Positions 24,501-35,399 of a stretch of DNA of 64,000 bases are shown here, one piece after another. Source of the DNA: Microglena sp. YARC (lineage: Eukaryota > Chlorophyta > Chlorophyceae > Chlamydomonadales > Chlamydomonadaceae); the NCBI GenBank assembly GCA_022414725.1, contig CM039462.1, forward strand, positions 131,815,610 through 131,879,609, written 5' to 3'. The stretch's first letter is position 1, and each line of letters opens with the position of its first letter. Below the pieces are notes generated by a model, which was given only the letters and a program-made list of their open reading frames with translations, was not told where the DNA came from and ran no database searches. Made by a program: the position numbers and the translations under genes.

Positions 24501-25782
24501 ACAGCAGCGTGGCTGTACAGCAGTGTGGTTGTACAGCAGTCTGTACGGCAGCGTCGGCCTCACTGCCGAGTCTGTACGGCACCGTGTTTGCTAGCGAGGA
24601 AGATTGTACAGCGTGCTGACTAGGCTTCTTCAAAGGGCGCTGCCTTCTCCTGACTGTGTCATCTGCAAGGAGTAGAAGTAAGCTCACGGTTGGTCAAGTC
24701 TCTTTAGCCTATTTGGACTACCACTGGACTGTAACATACATACATACATACATACATACATACATACATAAATACATACATACATAGTGCAAGGAGTAGA
24801 TGCGTTTTTCATGTCATACTTTTTTCATGTCTTCCCTTTTTCACTACTAAACAATCAAAACATATTTTAATATAGAGGCTTCGAGGGGGGGGGCAAGAAT
24901 AAAGTAAATTGTTTTTTCCACCCCTGACCACCCTTCCCCCCCCCCCCCCCCCCCGAGGCTTCATATCTAGACACCCAGACAGTATTTCATAGTAAAAGTG
25001 GGGTCCATAAGCATCATCTCGTCAAGGCCTTTCCAACCATAAAAAAAATCAAGTTTGGACAAAGTTATCCAGTTTTTAGTATTTGTACAACTTTCTTGGG
25101 TAGCTCAGTAGTCTAAGCCCTCGGAGGAGATCACCCAGGTATGAAAAGGACTGAAGGCTATATTTGTCTGTCTACCTTTCATTAGCATCATCATTATCGT
25201 GGTTTAATTGACTCAAATTGTATTCTGGAGCCTGAGGGTCTGCTCGGGTGTGGTGTGGTGTGGTTGGGTGGAGTTGATGGTGTGTGTGCGTGGTTGGTGG
25301 GGAGGAGGGTGTGAAGTGGGCGGGTGGGTGGGTGGGGGGCTAGACCCCAGACTCGACTGCTTTAGGAACCTCATCAGGGACCAGAATTCAGAATGCGCAA
25401 ACGAACGCATTGCGCGCGCGCGTTTTTCAGCCTAACTGCCGCTCGTGCGACGCTGGGCGAAGGTGTAGGTGATGTCCAGCCTGGTATCCAGCCTGGATGT
25501 TCCTTCCAGGGCACCCACCAATAACACACTGGGTGAAACCGACTAACGATTGCAGATTCGTTCTCGTCTTGTGGAGCCCTTCTCGATGGTGTACTTCACG
25601 CTCAAAAATTTGCACTGGCAAGAAAGTTACACGAAGTACAAATAAAGTTGGGGAAACGGTCGGGCCCCCTCCCCCCCCCCTCTATCTTGGTCGCCTGTGG
25701 GTGTATTGACTTGATTTTTGTTTGATCGACTATTGCTCGAGGTTGTCTATCCATATCGAACATGCGGTACGAAATCTTTTTT

Positions 25783-25815
<33 letters not shown>

Positions 25816-26235
25816 TGGAGAGGCTTTATCAAAGTTAGTTAAGCATGAAGAATGCACAAAAGCACATGGAGACATAGGGCCCATTATATATATGATATGA
25901 TAGTTAACAATATATATATGATATGATAGTTGGAGAAGGTACAAAAGCACTTGGAGACATAGTGCCCATTATTTTTTGACAACTAATTAATCTGATTATG
26001 AACATGTTATTAATACATTTGATTACTATGTTATCTGAGAGATACACCACCATATAACTCTTCGTTATTTTAAGTATGTATACTATTGTAAGTTATACTT
26101 TATTTATACAAGTTAGTTCAAATGAAAGTTGAATGAAAGAAATGGTACCCAATGTCACATATTTTAAAGATCAGCCAAGGTAGATTTTGTTGTCACATAC
26201 CTCTACATATACACATATATATGTGTATTTGTATG

Positions 26236-26327
<92 letters not shown>

Positions 26328-29300
26328 TGTATTTCATATCACTTGGAGTGTATTCTTCTCTTCCTAGCTGCGGACCATAACTAAAAGGTATTAAATGATG
26401 TGAATCAATTCAACTTTTCAAGACGAAGATATACAATCCATTTATTATTTGGGGTTAAGCAAGTCCCTTCAATCTAGTTAACCTAGGCTGCTGTTGGACT
26501 TACTGAATTTTGAAGGAATTTGTTCTACAAAAAGTCTTATAAAATAAGAAGAAAGAAAGAAAGAAAAAGAATGAAACATTCTTTTACTTCTGAAGACAGC
26601 GAGCAGCAAAATTGCTAGCTGGAGCCATGTAACCAAGGTCAAGTTTCAAGCTGATTCTGGACTGTAGCACACACAACACAAACAGAATAACCAGATGAGC
26701 GTACGCACCAGTCAATTGAACTTGGACCCCTTTCTCCTGCCGGCTGCTCTCCGCAGATGATTGAATCCCACTACCACTAGCTTCGACCACTCGTGCCCCT
26801 GGGTGCAGGGCCCTATGCTTGGCTGGGAAGGCTGACACTGCGACTGGCTGCCCTGTTTCTGTCCTTGTTTCCAAAGTTTTCACTCCAAGGGCCATTGCCA
26901 GGGCCTCCAGTGCTGAAATGAGTGGCTTGGCCTTCCCAGCCTCCTTGCCGGCTCTGATACGGCTGCTGCCTTCACCTCCACCCACACTGTAACTTTGCAC
27001 CACACCATGGCTAGTCTCTGGCCCCGCCCCTAAGCTCTGACCAGGGCCCTCGCCACCCTCTCCGCCTGCTGACTGATCTGAAATGAGTGGCTTGGGCTTC
27101 CCAGCCTCCTTGCTGGCATTGATTTGACTGCTGCCCTCATGTCTATGTACGCCCACACTGCAATCTTGCACCACACCACGGCTGGCCTCCTTGCTGGTAG
27201 TGTCAACATCCCCGTGGTTTGCTGTGTTCTCATCTACCACAGGGTTGGCAATACGAGCAGTTGCAGTAGTAATCGCAACAGTATCAGTGTCAATATCCCC
27301 CCAGTGCGCTGCATTGTCAAACACGACAGGGCTAGTACATAGACCACTATGAAGCACCTCCATGTCGGTGTCAACATCACACAGGTCTGAACTGCTGTAG
27401 CTGGCTGTGAGAACCCGGCCCTCACCCTCCTCCTCATACGTCTCATAGCATGCGGTGTATGCATCCGATGGGTCACCTGCATGTAGATCCATGGATGCAA
27501 CCGCAGCAACAGCAGCTAGTACTCCAGATTTCGAGTTAGTCGTGATGGGTGCAGCATCTGAGGTAGCTACTTCACCAGCAGCTGAGGTTGGTTGGGGAGG
27601 TTGGGCAGCACCCTCACCAGCAGCCGAGGTTGGTTGGGGAGGTTGGGCAGCACCCTCACCAGCAGCTGAGGTTGGTTGGGGAGTATCCATGCTGGTTGAT
27701 GTACATGGTCCGGGGGTCCCACCATGGGACGTGCTTGGGAAAGAGGTGGTGGGGAAGGAGGTGGAGGTGGTGGTGGCAAAAGGGGTGGAGGGGATGGTGG
27801 AGGTGGTGGTGGTGGTGGTGGAGAAAGGCGTGGAGAGGATGGTGGAGGTGGAGGTGGTCGAGAAAGGGATGGAGGGGATGGTATTGGTGGTGGTGGTGGA
27901 GAAAGTGAGGCATGGCTCAAGATCAGCTGAAGGTACGTTGAACAACGAGATAGTAGCTTGCTGTTGGGTGTCAGACTTTGCCTCGAAGTTGGGGGTCAGA
28001 CTTTGCCCCAGATGCTGTTGGGTGTCAGACTTTGCCTCAAATGATGTTAGGGGCAAGACTTGCTGTTGGGGGTCAGACTGTGCCTCAAATGCTGATGTCA
28101 TTTGGAAATAAGAGGGGTTGAGTGGAGATCCCATTGCATCGCAAAAGGAAAGGTCGGTCACTTCCACCTGACATGGCAAGATGCCTGAGTTGCTACCGAC
28201 CCTGCTGGCGTGCACAGCTTCCAGTGATGGACTGCCTGGTGGGTTGCTGGCCATGCCAGCTTGTGCCGGGTCCAGGGGTATACCGCCTGGTGGTTTGCTG
28301 GCCATGCCAGCCTTCGGCCAGTCCAGGGTTATACTGCCGGGTGCATTGCTAGCAACGCTTGCTTGTGTTGGGTTTGGGGTTTGAGGTATGTGTGGGTTGT
28401 ATGGGCTGGGGTTTGGGGTGGGTTGGGGGCTGGTGGTGGAGGGGAGGGGATGTGGGTAAGCTGGTGTTACTAGCCCTTGAGCTCTCATCTTCCTCCAGAT
28501 TTCTGCAGGTAACTTGGGAGACAGGGTGGTCTGGTCGGGGTGGCTTGGCAGTGAGAAGGCTGGTGAGGGCAGGTCAGCATCCGGCTGGGCGTTGGGAAGA
28601 CAGGTCGATTCAGTGTCTGAGTTGTCTACTCTGAGAGGGAGCATGGTCAGAGCAGCTTTAGGTGCCGTGTATTGACTCAGAGATCTATGCATCGTCTTTG
28701 CCATGCAACCCTTCTGCCTTCCACTCTGAGCACGGCGCATAGACTTGCTTCTTACCACTGCAGTGGACTGAGCTGCCATGTCTCCCGATGACATGAGGGG
28801 ATTGTCGTCGATGAGTGCGTCCAAGTTGTCCATGCTGTAACCGGAGAGTGTAGGAGCCCTGGATATCATGGCCTGGTTCAGAACCTCACAGTCGCTGTCG
28901 CTGTAGGCCAAGTATGTTATAAAAGACATTGTCAGTTATGTATTGTTCAATACATTGTCAGTTTGGTACTGTATGTAGGGAACGGCAGTAACCTCACAAC
29001 CGCTGTTTCTACAGTTTAAGTATGTAATACAATGCATTGTCAGTTATATATTGTATGTAGGGAACGGCAGTAACCTCACAACTGCTGTCACTGCAGTCTA
29101 AGTATGTTATACAATACATTGTCAGTTATGTATTGTACGTAGAGAATGGCAGTATGATATCATTTGGTGCCGGTCTGACTAAGCTAAAGTTACCATTCAT
29201 ATACAATATCATATGATGCAATTGATATGATATCATACTCGCCTTTGGTCTACATCACAGCCCCTAATTGTGTGTTATTTATTGCATATAGTTATGTACT

Positions 29301-32300
29301 GCATAAAGTTGTCACTTATACTAGGACTAAAGACTACAGAGGACAATACACTGTAGGGGGAAGCTGTGAGCACTTGGGATTAGGTGGTTTAGGTTTACGG
29401 TTTATGTGGTTTTGGCGCTTTTGGGGTTTATGTCTTTTTAGGGTTTAGTTTTAGGGATTAGGTGGTTTAGGAAAAGAAGTGCTGAGCAGCTTCCCCCTAC
29501 CTGTAGTCCACATCCACGTTGAACCACCTCAACCCTAAACCACATTAACCCAAGTGCTGACCAGCTTCCCCCTACCTGTAATCCATATCTACGGTACACC
29601 ACCTAGGCCCTAAACCACATAAATCCAAGTGCTGACCAGCTTCCCCCCCCTGTAATCCATATCCACGTTGAACCACCTAAACCCTTAACCACATAAACTC
29701 AAGTGCTGACCAGCTTCCCCCTACCTGTAATCCATATCCACACTGAGGCCGTCCTCCGTCGCAACTGTAGAGATGCAGTCGATGTCGGTGAACAGCTCGG
29801 TATAATCAGTGAACAAACCAGTCTCATCGCTGTGTACAGAAGCGTTCATTGCAGCAGCCTGTGAGACCATTGCCTCGCTTAGCCTTCCACTGCTGCTTCT
29901 GCTGCCATTGCCATTGTCTAGCCCATCCGGAAATGGAACTCCAACACCATCTGCGTCACCACTGCTGCTTCTGCTGCCATTGCCATTGTCTAGCCCATCC
30001 GAAAATGGAACTCCAACACCATCTGCGTCACCACTGCTGCTTCTGCTGCCCTTGCCATTGTGTAGCCCACCCGAAAACGGAACCCCACCACCATCTGCGT
30101 CACCACTGCTGCTGCCTGTCGCCATGTTGCTGGACTCAGCTGCTCTTGAAGTAGATGCCTCAAGTCCATCATCACTGTTGCCTATCTTTCCACATCCATT
30201 TCCTCCACTTCTTCCAACGTTACTACTACCACTGCTACTTCTGCCACGATGTAAAGTGGCTGGTACATGCACAACCTGCAAGGCCGCAGCTGAAACAGGA
30301 TGGGCATTGTTCCCTCTGGAACTTAGCTCCCCTGAAGTACACACTGAATGACTTAGCTCCCCTGAAGTACACACTGAATGACTTAGCCCCCCTGAAGTAC
30401 ACACTGAATGACTTTGCTCCTCTGAAGAACACACTGAATGACTTTGCCCCCCTGAAGGTAATTTATTGTCGCTGGCTGCTCCAGTGCAAGAGGGGATGCT
30501 CAGCGCTTCCTCTTTTGGATGAATATCAAATGCAGCGGCAGCTCTTACATCCCTGCCTGGACTTCTCTTCTCACTATGGTGCTCTGTATTTGCTTGATGA
30601 GTCTGAAGGACAGCATCAGCTTCTTCAAGCATGCCTGGACCCCCCTTTTCATTATGGCGCTCTGTATTTGCTTGATGAGTCTGAAGGACAACAGCAGTTC
30701 CTTCATGCATGCATGCATCTTCCTTCTCATTGTGGCCCTCTATATTTGTCTCTTGACCATGTGTGGATGCAATGGCCTTGCAGCCAGCTATGGCCATCAC
30801 AAGCCTTGCCCGGACCTCACTATGCTCTGAGGACCATGCACTGTCGTGGTTAGAGGAACTCAGGGACGCTCCTCCGCTACTTCCCTTCACGCCAGCTGTT
30901 GTGTGACTCCTCACTCCCGCTGCCTGGGGGTATTCGTGATGTCGGGCTTGACCAGCTTTAGGGAAAAGGGAAAGTGTGTGCATGCTCAGGCTGTCCAGGT
31001 CCAGGACTAAGGGTCCTTGGGCTGCAGATGCTGCTGCTGATTCACTGCCACCAATAGGGATGAGGTTACTGAAAGCGGGGGAGGCACCCGTGGGTTGAGG
31101 TCTCATCAACCCACTTGTGAAACCTCGGCCACTACCCAGAGAGAGTATAGCATCTCCATCTGACACGTCGTTAGCAGCATCCATTGTGGCGTTGTTGCTG
31201 AGGCCCACCTCACCACTTGTAAAACCTCGGCCACTATCCAGAGAGAGTATGTCGTCCTCATCTGACACGGGGTTAGCAGCATCCATTGGGGTGTTGTTGC
31301 TGAGGCCCACCTCACCACTTGAGCTACCTTGACCACTGCCCAGAAAGAGTATGTCGTCCCCATCTGACACAGGGTTAGCAGCATCCATTGGGATGTTGTT
31401 GCTGAAGCCCATCTCCTCCTTTGAGCTACCCTGACCACTGCTCGTCAGAGAATGACTCTCTTCTTTAGCCAGCATCTCCTGAGCAACATCAAGTGGGTAA
31501 CTGAAGGCCATCTCACCCCTTGTGCTACCCTGACCACTGCTCGTCAGAGAGCCACTGCCCTCCTCAGATTGCATCTCCTGAGCATTATCAGGCGGGGAGC
31601 TGTTGCTGAAGCCACCACCATCAATGGACATCTCTACGGCAGTACCAAGGTAGGAGGAAGCAACAGCTGCTGGACCATTGACACTACTTCCTGACCCATC
31701 CAGGCTTCCTCTCCTTGCCATCTCTATCATGCCCGCGTTGCACGAGCTCACAGATCTGACATTACCGTGGATGGCTACGTCCTCAGATGAGGAGTCAGAT
31801 GTGACCCCTGTGGAATGTAGGGAGGCTACTGAGACGGTCGTGCTTGCGGCTGGTGAGGAGGGGGATTCACATGGGATAGACGCTGTACTACCCTGTACAT
31901 CATCACCCTTTTGTGAGGGCTGCCTTGCCGCCGGTGGCTGGGTGCTATGGGAGGGCGGAAGAAAGTTGGTGAGCTGCATGGCAGCTGTATGAACTGTACT
32001 GCCCTGTACGTCACCACCCTTCTGTGAGGGCTGCCTTGCCACCGGTGGCTGGGTGCTATGGGAGGGCGGAAGAAAGTTGGTGAGCAGCGTGGCAGCAGCG
32101 TACACTCCTTTCAGTGCTGCCTCATAGACAGGGATGTCATCCTCAGCTCCGGGTGAGGTTGTGGATGGTGGTGAGGACCTTTTGGGAGTGGTCCCGGTCT
32201 TGTTTTTTTTGTGGGAGCGGAGTGAGGGCTGCCCTAGCTCAGGTAGGCCCACAGGGGGGTATAGATTCTTGTTGGGCATCTGTGGGTGGTCAGTGGAGCC

Positions 32301-32383
32301 TGAGGGGAGGGAGCTCTGTGGCATCATGCAATTGGGAGGTGAGGGTTCAGGTAGGAGGTAAATTGGAGAGAGGTGACCAGCGC
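18578..32383 (-). CDS. Giant Ser-rich repetitive protein, six exons, at least 2737 residues
   Basis: Exons: 32383-29725, 28900-26709, 24662-24417, 23035-21498, 20748-19480, 18889-18578 (stop). Junction phases match at all five introns (2, 1, 1, 0, 0) and the summed length is a whole number of codons. The first exon is open past its ATG at 32327 back to an acceptor at 32384, so an upstream exon probably exists. Repeats seen: TNFLPPSHSTQPP twice, PMDAANPVSDEDDILSLDSG-like about five times, SGELSHSVCT five times, SSSGDADGVGVPFSDGLDNG four times, QPTSAAGEGAAQP three times, TQPGSVSVAY-like about fifteen times. Acidic Ser patches (DYSDSDCEVL, EDSDIELKQMEKL) fall exactly at junctions. The most ordered stretch is VEQFILGTDDGTTYCAGSYF at the fifth exon's start; the last exon is helical. 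No domain was recognised; function unknown. Confidence 0.82.
18890..19479 (-). repeat. Three echo copies of exon 5 end plus donor; family E insertion
   Basis: The exon end (reverse strand ..GAGCTCCATCAACTG then GTGAGG) recurs at 19392-19446, 19306-19355 and 19086-19127, the last cut by a family E copy (19128-19293). The intron's 3' end (18890-18905, CTCAACTGGTGAAG on the reverse strand) is another shortened copy of the same junction. CACACA tracts fill the gaps. A family B copy is at 18950-19000. Confidence 0.85.
20749..21115 (-). repeat. 9-bp minisatellite and echo of exon 5 start
   Basis: CTACCTCAA units (reverse strand) fill most of this intron end. At 20810-20868 the exon start (ACTTTAACTACCTCGGGGG, then ATGGAGCACCTGGT) is duplicated upstream of the genuine acceptor at 20749. 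The minisatellite unit itself matches the first bases of the exon (ACTTCAACTACCTC). Confidence 0.85.
21300..21480. repeat. Dispersed repeat family F
   Basis: Shares GCGTCGCCACTGC, CCATTCCGTCGCTGCA, TGAAATCAGGCTTGAGTAGC and CTGCAGAAATCTGAAATA-type blocks with 51510-51680 and, inverted, with 58500-58680. About 170 bp. Confidence 0.7.
23036..23300 (-). repeat. Three echo copies of exon 4 start with acceptor
   Basis: Upstream of the acceptor at 23036, the junction CAG|GTGAAGACAGTGACATT is repeated at about 23104-23125, 23185-23215 and 23268-23290 (reverse strand), each with an intact CAG. The most distal has CAGCAGCAG, like the end of the preceding exon (TTGCAGCAG). Confidence 0.85.
23310..23860 (+). 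mobile_element. LINE 3' fragment
   Basis: Frame around 23390-23460 reads WKDRVCDLCDLGKAQDEHHL, a Cys/His zf-RVT-like LINE ORF2 ending; the region around 23545-23660 is a diverged second copy (AQDKHYVIFECSDEF). The 3' end is GAAGACGGCGAGCAGCC..TGTAACCAAGTTCAAG with a short tandem tail. The same ending recurs alone at 17690, 26590, 58730 and elsewhere, so those copies are 3'-tail insertions of this LINE type or SINEs sharing its tail. It lies antisense in an intron of the giant gene. Confidence 0.7.
24180..24416 (-). mobile_element. Family E element inserted beside a splice donor
   Basis: Reverse-strand copy starting GCAGCGTCGCAAGCGACGC at about 24397 and ending in a GC-rich block and poly-C near 24190. 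It starts about 20 bases inside the intron after the exon ending at 24417. Confidence 0.75.
24680..26580. repeat. Large repeat-filled intron: family B, ACAT, poly-C, TA tracts
   Basis: Family B (-) at 24685-24735 with an (ACAT)n tail to 24785; poly-C at 24939-24954 and 25786-25815. A tRNA-like stretch (GGGTAGCTCAGTAGTCTAAG) lies at 25094. TG/GGGT-rich sequence spans 25230-25340 and a long (TA)n tract 26221-26322. Family B recurs near 26450. No exon was recognised. Confidence 0.7.
28901..29110 (-). repeat. Two echo copies of exon 2 start with acceptor
   Basis: The genuine junction at 28901 reads CTACAG|CGACAGCGACTGTGAGGTT on the reverse strand. Related copies lie at 28982-29022 (CTGTAG|AAACAGCGGTTGTG) and 29066-29106 (CTGCAG|TGACAGCAGTTGTG), each joined to GTAGGGAACGGCAG, the end of family D. 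Confidence 0.82.
29135..29267. mobile_element. MITE-like element, family D copy 4
   Basis: AGAGAATGGCAGTATGATAT start, internal CATATGAT palindromes and CGCCTTTGGTCTACATCA near the right end. Confidence 0.65.
29380..29724 (-). repeat. Three echo copies of exon 1 end plus donor
   Basis: After the donor at 29724 (reverse strand GATATGGATTACAG|GTAGGGGG), the unit ATGGATTACAG, GTAGGGGGAAGCTGGTCAGC and a telomere-like GGTTTAGG stretch recurs at about 29648-29668, 29574-29595 and 29498-29520. The same AAGTGCTGACCAGCTTCCCC word appears in the opposite orientation relative to transcription at 43770-44430. Confidence 0.85.
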
Positions 32384-33380
32384 CTGTTTGAATCGAGTGC
32401 CATTGTGCGTGGTGTGTGGTGCGAGGTAGGTTGTGAGTTTTTAGTTATGAGTTTTTAGTTATATATTATTAGTTATGTGTTGTGAGTTATGTGTTGTGTG
32501 TTGCGAGTGGGAAGTGGTGAGGCATGAGGTGATGTGTGGTATTTGTAGTATTTGAAGTTTTTGCGATTTGTAGGATTTGCAGGATTTGGGGTGATCAGTC
32601 CAGGCCTAGTTTGAAGGGTCAACCTGGGGCCTCGTGGAAGCCTGTTGGGGGTGATACTTTATTAACTTTTTATTGCCCTGAATTTAGCAGGGACTCCACT
32701 GTTACACCGGTCACACTGGTAGGAGCACTGATACCCTAAGGGTTGTGACTATGACAGCAGGGTGCATGGGAGTGGGGTCTTGAGCAGCAAGACTCAGTCA
32801 AGGGCATGCAACAGACATTAGTGCATGTGCTATGAGCATATGTCATACAGTGTGTTTGGGTGGCGCAGAAATCCGCCTCAGCGTTCATGTTGGATTGTTG
32901 GCACGGTTTCATTTTTGGCTACGAGTAGCAGCTTCTAGGCAGCTCTTTCCCCCTGTCCCTTGGACAAACCTGAAGCAAGCTAGTGCGCCTGGAAGTTGAT
33001 ATTACTGGCATTTGAAAAAATAAAAAAGCTTTGGATTACACCGCACAGTGGCATTGTGCTATTGGAGCTGGCTGGAAGCTGCCCGTACGTAGCCTAAAAA
33101 AAGAATGAACAGTGATTGTGTTGGGAAGGAATGCGCATGTGTCACTCCCTATTTTGATATTAAAGCACGGATTGTTCGTCCAGGGCACCCCTATATTGTG
33201 ACAGGTTAAATGTAAGTGGAAGACAAACGGATCCATCTTGCTTAATCTGTTTCCACCCAGGCCCTTGCTCCAGATTTTGGGAATGGCATGAAGGGTCGGA
33301 GGGGGGTGGTGGGGGGGGTCTCCGGTGGGGGGGAGGGGGGGAGGCCAGCCAGAGGAGTTTCTCGCTTTTTCGCCAATACT
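32384..33380. repeat. Upstream region of the giant gene with a TIR element
   Basis: 32430-32560 is a GAGTTAT/GTGTTGTGAG-type simple repeat. 32922-33095 is a putative TIR element (TACGAGTAGCAGCTTCTAGG at left, GGAAGCTGCCCGTACGTAGC at right). Its internal block AACCTGAAGCAAGCTAGTG also occurs at 61180. A first exon of the giant gene is expected further upstream but was not identified. Confidence 0.5.
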
Positions 33381-33387
33381 CACTTGT

Positions 33388-33472
33388 TAAGGATTTCCTT
33401 CATCCTTCCCAGTAAGAGCTCGGCCTCTGCTACCTTAATGATATTTGTGGTTATGTAGGTCTGGGTCCCCGC
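33388..33472 (-). CDS. Possible short exon, unassigned
   Basis: On minus, a CAG acceptor near 33455 is followed by an open frame reading TYITTNIIKVAEAELLLGRM and then KEILNK, ending at a good donor (AACAA|GTGAGT, 33387). The composition (amphipathic helix, not low complexity) looks coding, but its phase (2) does not fit the first visible exon of the giant gene, so it may be from another gene or need an extra exon between. Confidence 0.35.
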
Positions 33473-33957
33473 GCAGCAATCAGTAGTGCGCGCATCCCTG
33501 AAAGTCCACCAGAATGGCGATGGTACCAAGCTACTCGTTGCTGGAACTTTAATATCAATTCAATTTATTTCATGCCCGCAGCTCATTGACGCCATTCATG
33601 AGGTTGTTGAGAATAAGACTTGAATTGGCTCTGCATGAGACGCGATGAGAAGAACGCAACTTGACATTTTTGAGGTGGAGCGGACGCGCAGAGGGTCCAA
33701 CAAGAACGCACGGCATGTATACCGTGTTTTAATGGCGCATTCAGAAAACGGAGGAAGGATGCGCGCTTTAGCCATAGCCCTGCTCGCTGATGCATGACGG
33801 ACGGAATACTGTGTCGTGACTGCTAAGAGGTACATTCGAAAAACACCCAAGGCCACGCATACCTTGGATGGGTTTCTATCTCTCTTTGTGAGACTCTAGA
33901 GATACCTCTCCCTCCCACATTGTATTCTCTTAGCGTAGGGCAAGGTGTCGCAGAGCA

Positions 33958-34432
33958 TTGGGCTATGAAAATGAAAATAAACCTTTGTCTGGCTTCGTTC
34001 TGGCAATTCACGCGCGCGCACCCCTGACCAGTCGAACCTCGACAGAAGAAATTGCTATCGGTGATCTTGGCGCCGAGCTTGTGCAACAAGGAAAACGAGG
34101 CATCGGATGTCTTTTCGCGGATACTGTCAACTCGACGCCTGCATGGTGCGGACCGGGGGAAGATTTAAAACCCACCTGGCGGTACCCATTTTTCACTCCT
34201 TCGCATACCGGCACAATTTTCACAGGCGAGGCTCAAGCAAACTCCAAGCCCCGAATCGTCCGAGCTCAATGGTTGCTTCAATGCCAGAGAACCATGTCAA
34301 AGGTGGGTCGAGTCAGCAGTAGAAATCGAAGTTTCAAATTGACAGACACGACAAATGGGTTTTGATCTTGTTGTGCAGGTACCTCTGGAGCCACCCAATG
34401 AAGTTAGCTGGATCTCTTGTGAGGGATGCTGA
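33958..34432 (+). CDS. Possible two-exon gene end with BRCT-like C-terminus
   Basis: An open frame to 34302 (donor AAG|GTGGGT) joins in phase 0 to 34379-34432 (acceptor TTGTGCAG, stop TGA). The joined end reads RIVRAQWLLQCQRTMSK then VPLEPPNEVSW. The pattern hydrophobic-V-x-x-x-W-L-x-x-C followed by P-L-E-P resembles the last helix of a BRCT phosphopeptide-binding domain. The N-terminal limit is unknown, and the upstream part (TEEIAIGDLGAELVQQG) was not matched to the BRCT core. It may be a gene fragment. Confidence 0.35.
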
Positions 34433-35216
34433 TTAGCTGACAGCTTCCAAAAGCCCTATCTGATCGAGAGAGCTCCTTCCCAAACTGTTGCTGGCTCTAG
34501 AGCCAAATACACACCAGACTTGGTCAAAACATGCACACAACATCTGGTGGCAAAGGTAGCAGGGAGGGGCGAAGTACAAGTAGTAATCTTTGCCCCAACC
34601 ACTGCTGGATAATATCAGAACCCCTAGCTCTTGGAATAATTAACTCTTCTCAAAAACACTGTTCTAAAGCTGCCCTTCCGCTGCCCACAATTTCAAGGGT
34701 GCTGGAGAGTTGGATGGCTTGCACGTCATAAACTCGCCCCCATTCAAGGAGCGCACTTAGCTTTGTTTTGTTAGGCTGTCTCACACTGCACTGACCGTTC
34801 ACGTGTTTAAGTTTGTTCTGCCCATGCAAATGAATGTCACATGAAATGCATTGCCATGGAATTGTTCGCTTGTTCATTATCAAATGCCTGATCTCTACCT
34901 AAATCATTATTTGTTTATCACCTCTAAACTGCCTGATACGCGTGGTTATTTAATTCATTGCTGCAATTATACTCTCATTGTCACAGACAAGCTCACTAGT
35001 GTGTAATCCCCACCTCTCTCTCTCCGGACAACTATTCATCTGTGTAAGTCAATAGAGTGAGTAAGAAGACGAGGGGATTACCACTTTGCGAAGGAAACCT
35101 TGGACTAGAAGCACGCTCTCTATTCCATTTCTCCCCTCAAGTAACCTCCAAAAAATGCGATTCAAGACCAGGATTATAATCTTCATCTCAAGCAGCTCCC
35201 TCCCCCCTTCTTCAGG

Positions 35217-35316
35217 TACGCCAAACCTTGGCACTGTTAAAATCGTGTCCCGTGCTTGGCTGAATGACTGCCAATTACCTCCAGTCGTAGTGAGTCCCGT
35301 GTCTCATGGGACCTGA
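35217..35316 (+). CDS. Possible exon with second BRCT-like ending
   Basis: After a polypyrimidine stretch and CTTCAG acceptor at 35216, the frame reads GTPNLGTVKIVSRAWLNDCQ then LPP, again with the V-x-x-x-W-L-x-x-C signature of a BRCT last helix, ending at TGA (35314-35316) or a donor near 35286. It lies 0.8 kb after a similar ending, perhaps a tandem or relict pair. Low confidence without a profile search. Confidence 0.3.
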
Positions 35317-35399
35317 AAGTCCTCCAAATCACGCGCTGGAAGCTGCCCCGGCAACCTGCAACTCCACTTGCGTTACACATCCTTAGACGCAGGCTCACG

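Noticed and set aside
25094..25150. tRNA-like GGGTAGCTCAGTAGTCTAAG
   Set aside because: Only an A-box-like start; no convincing T arm or acceptor pairing.
27567..27930. Pro-rich minus and Gly/Trp-rich plus ORFs within the giant gene's second exon
   Set aside because: Shadow frames of a Thr/Ser/Pro-repeat stretch whose own frame is supported by phases over six exons.
29809..30853. Leu/Pro and Cys/His-rich plus ORFs
   Set aside because: Antisense shadows of the first exon of the giant gene; no splice sites in phase.
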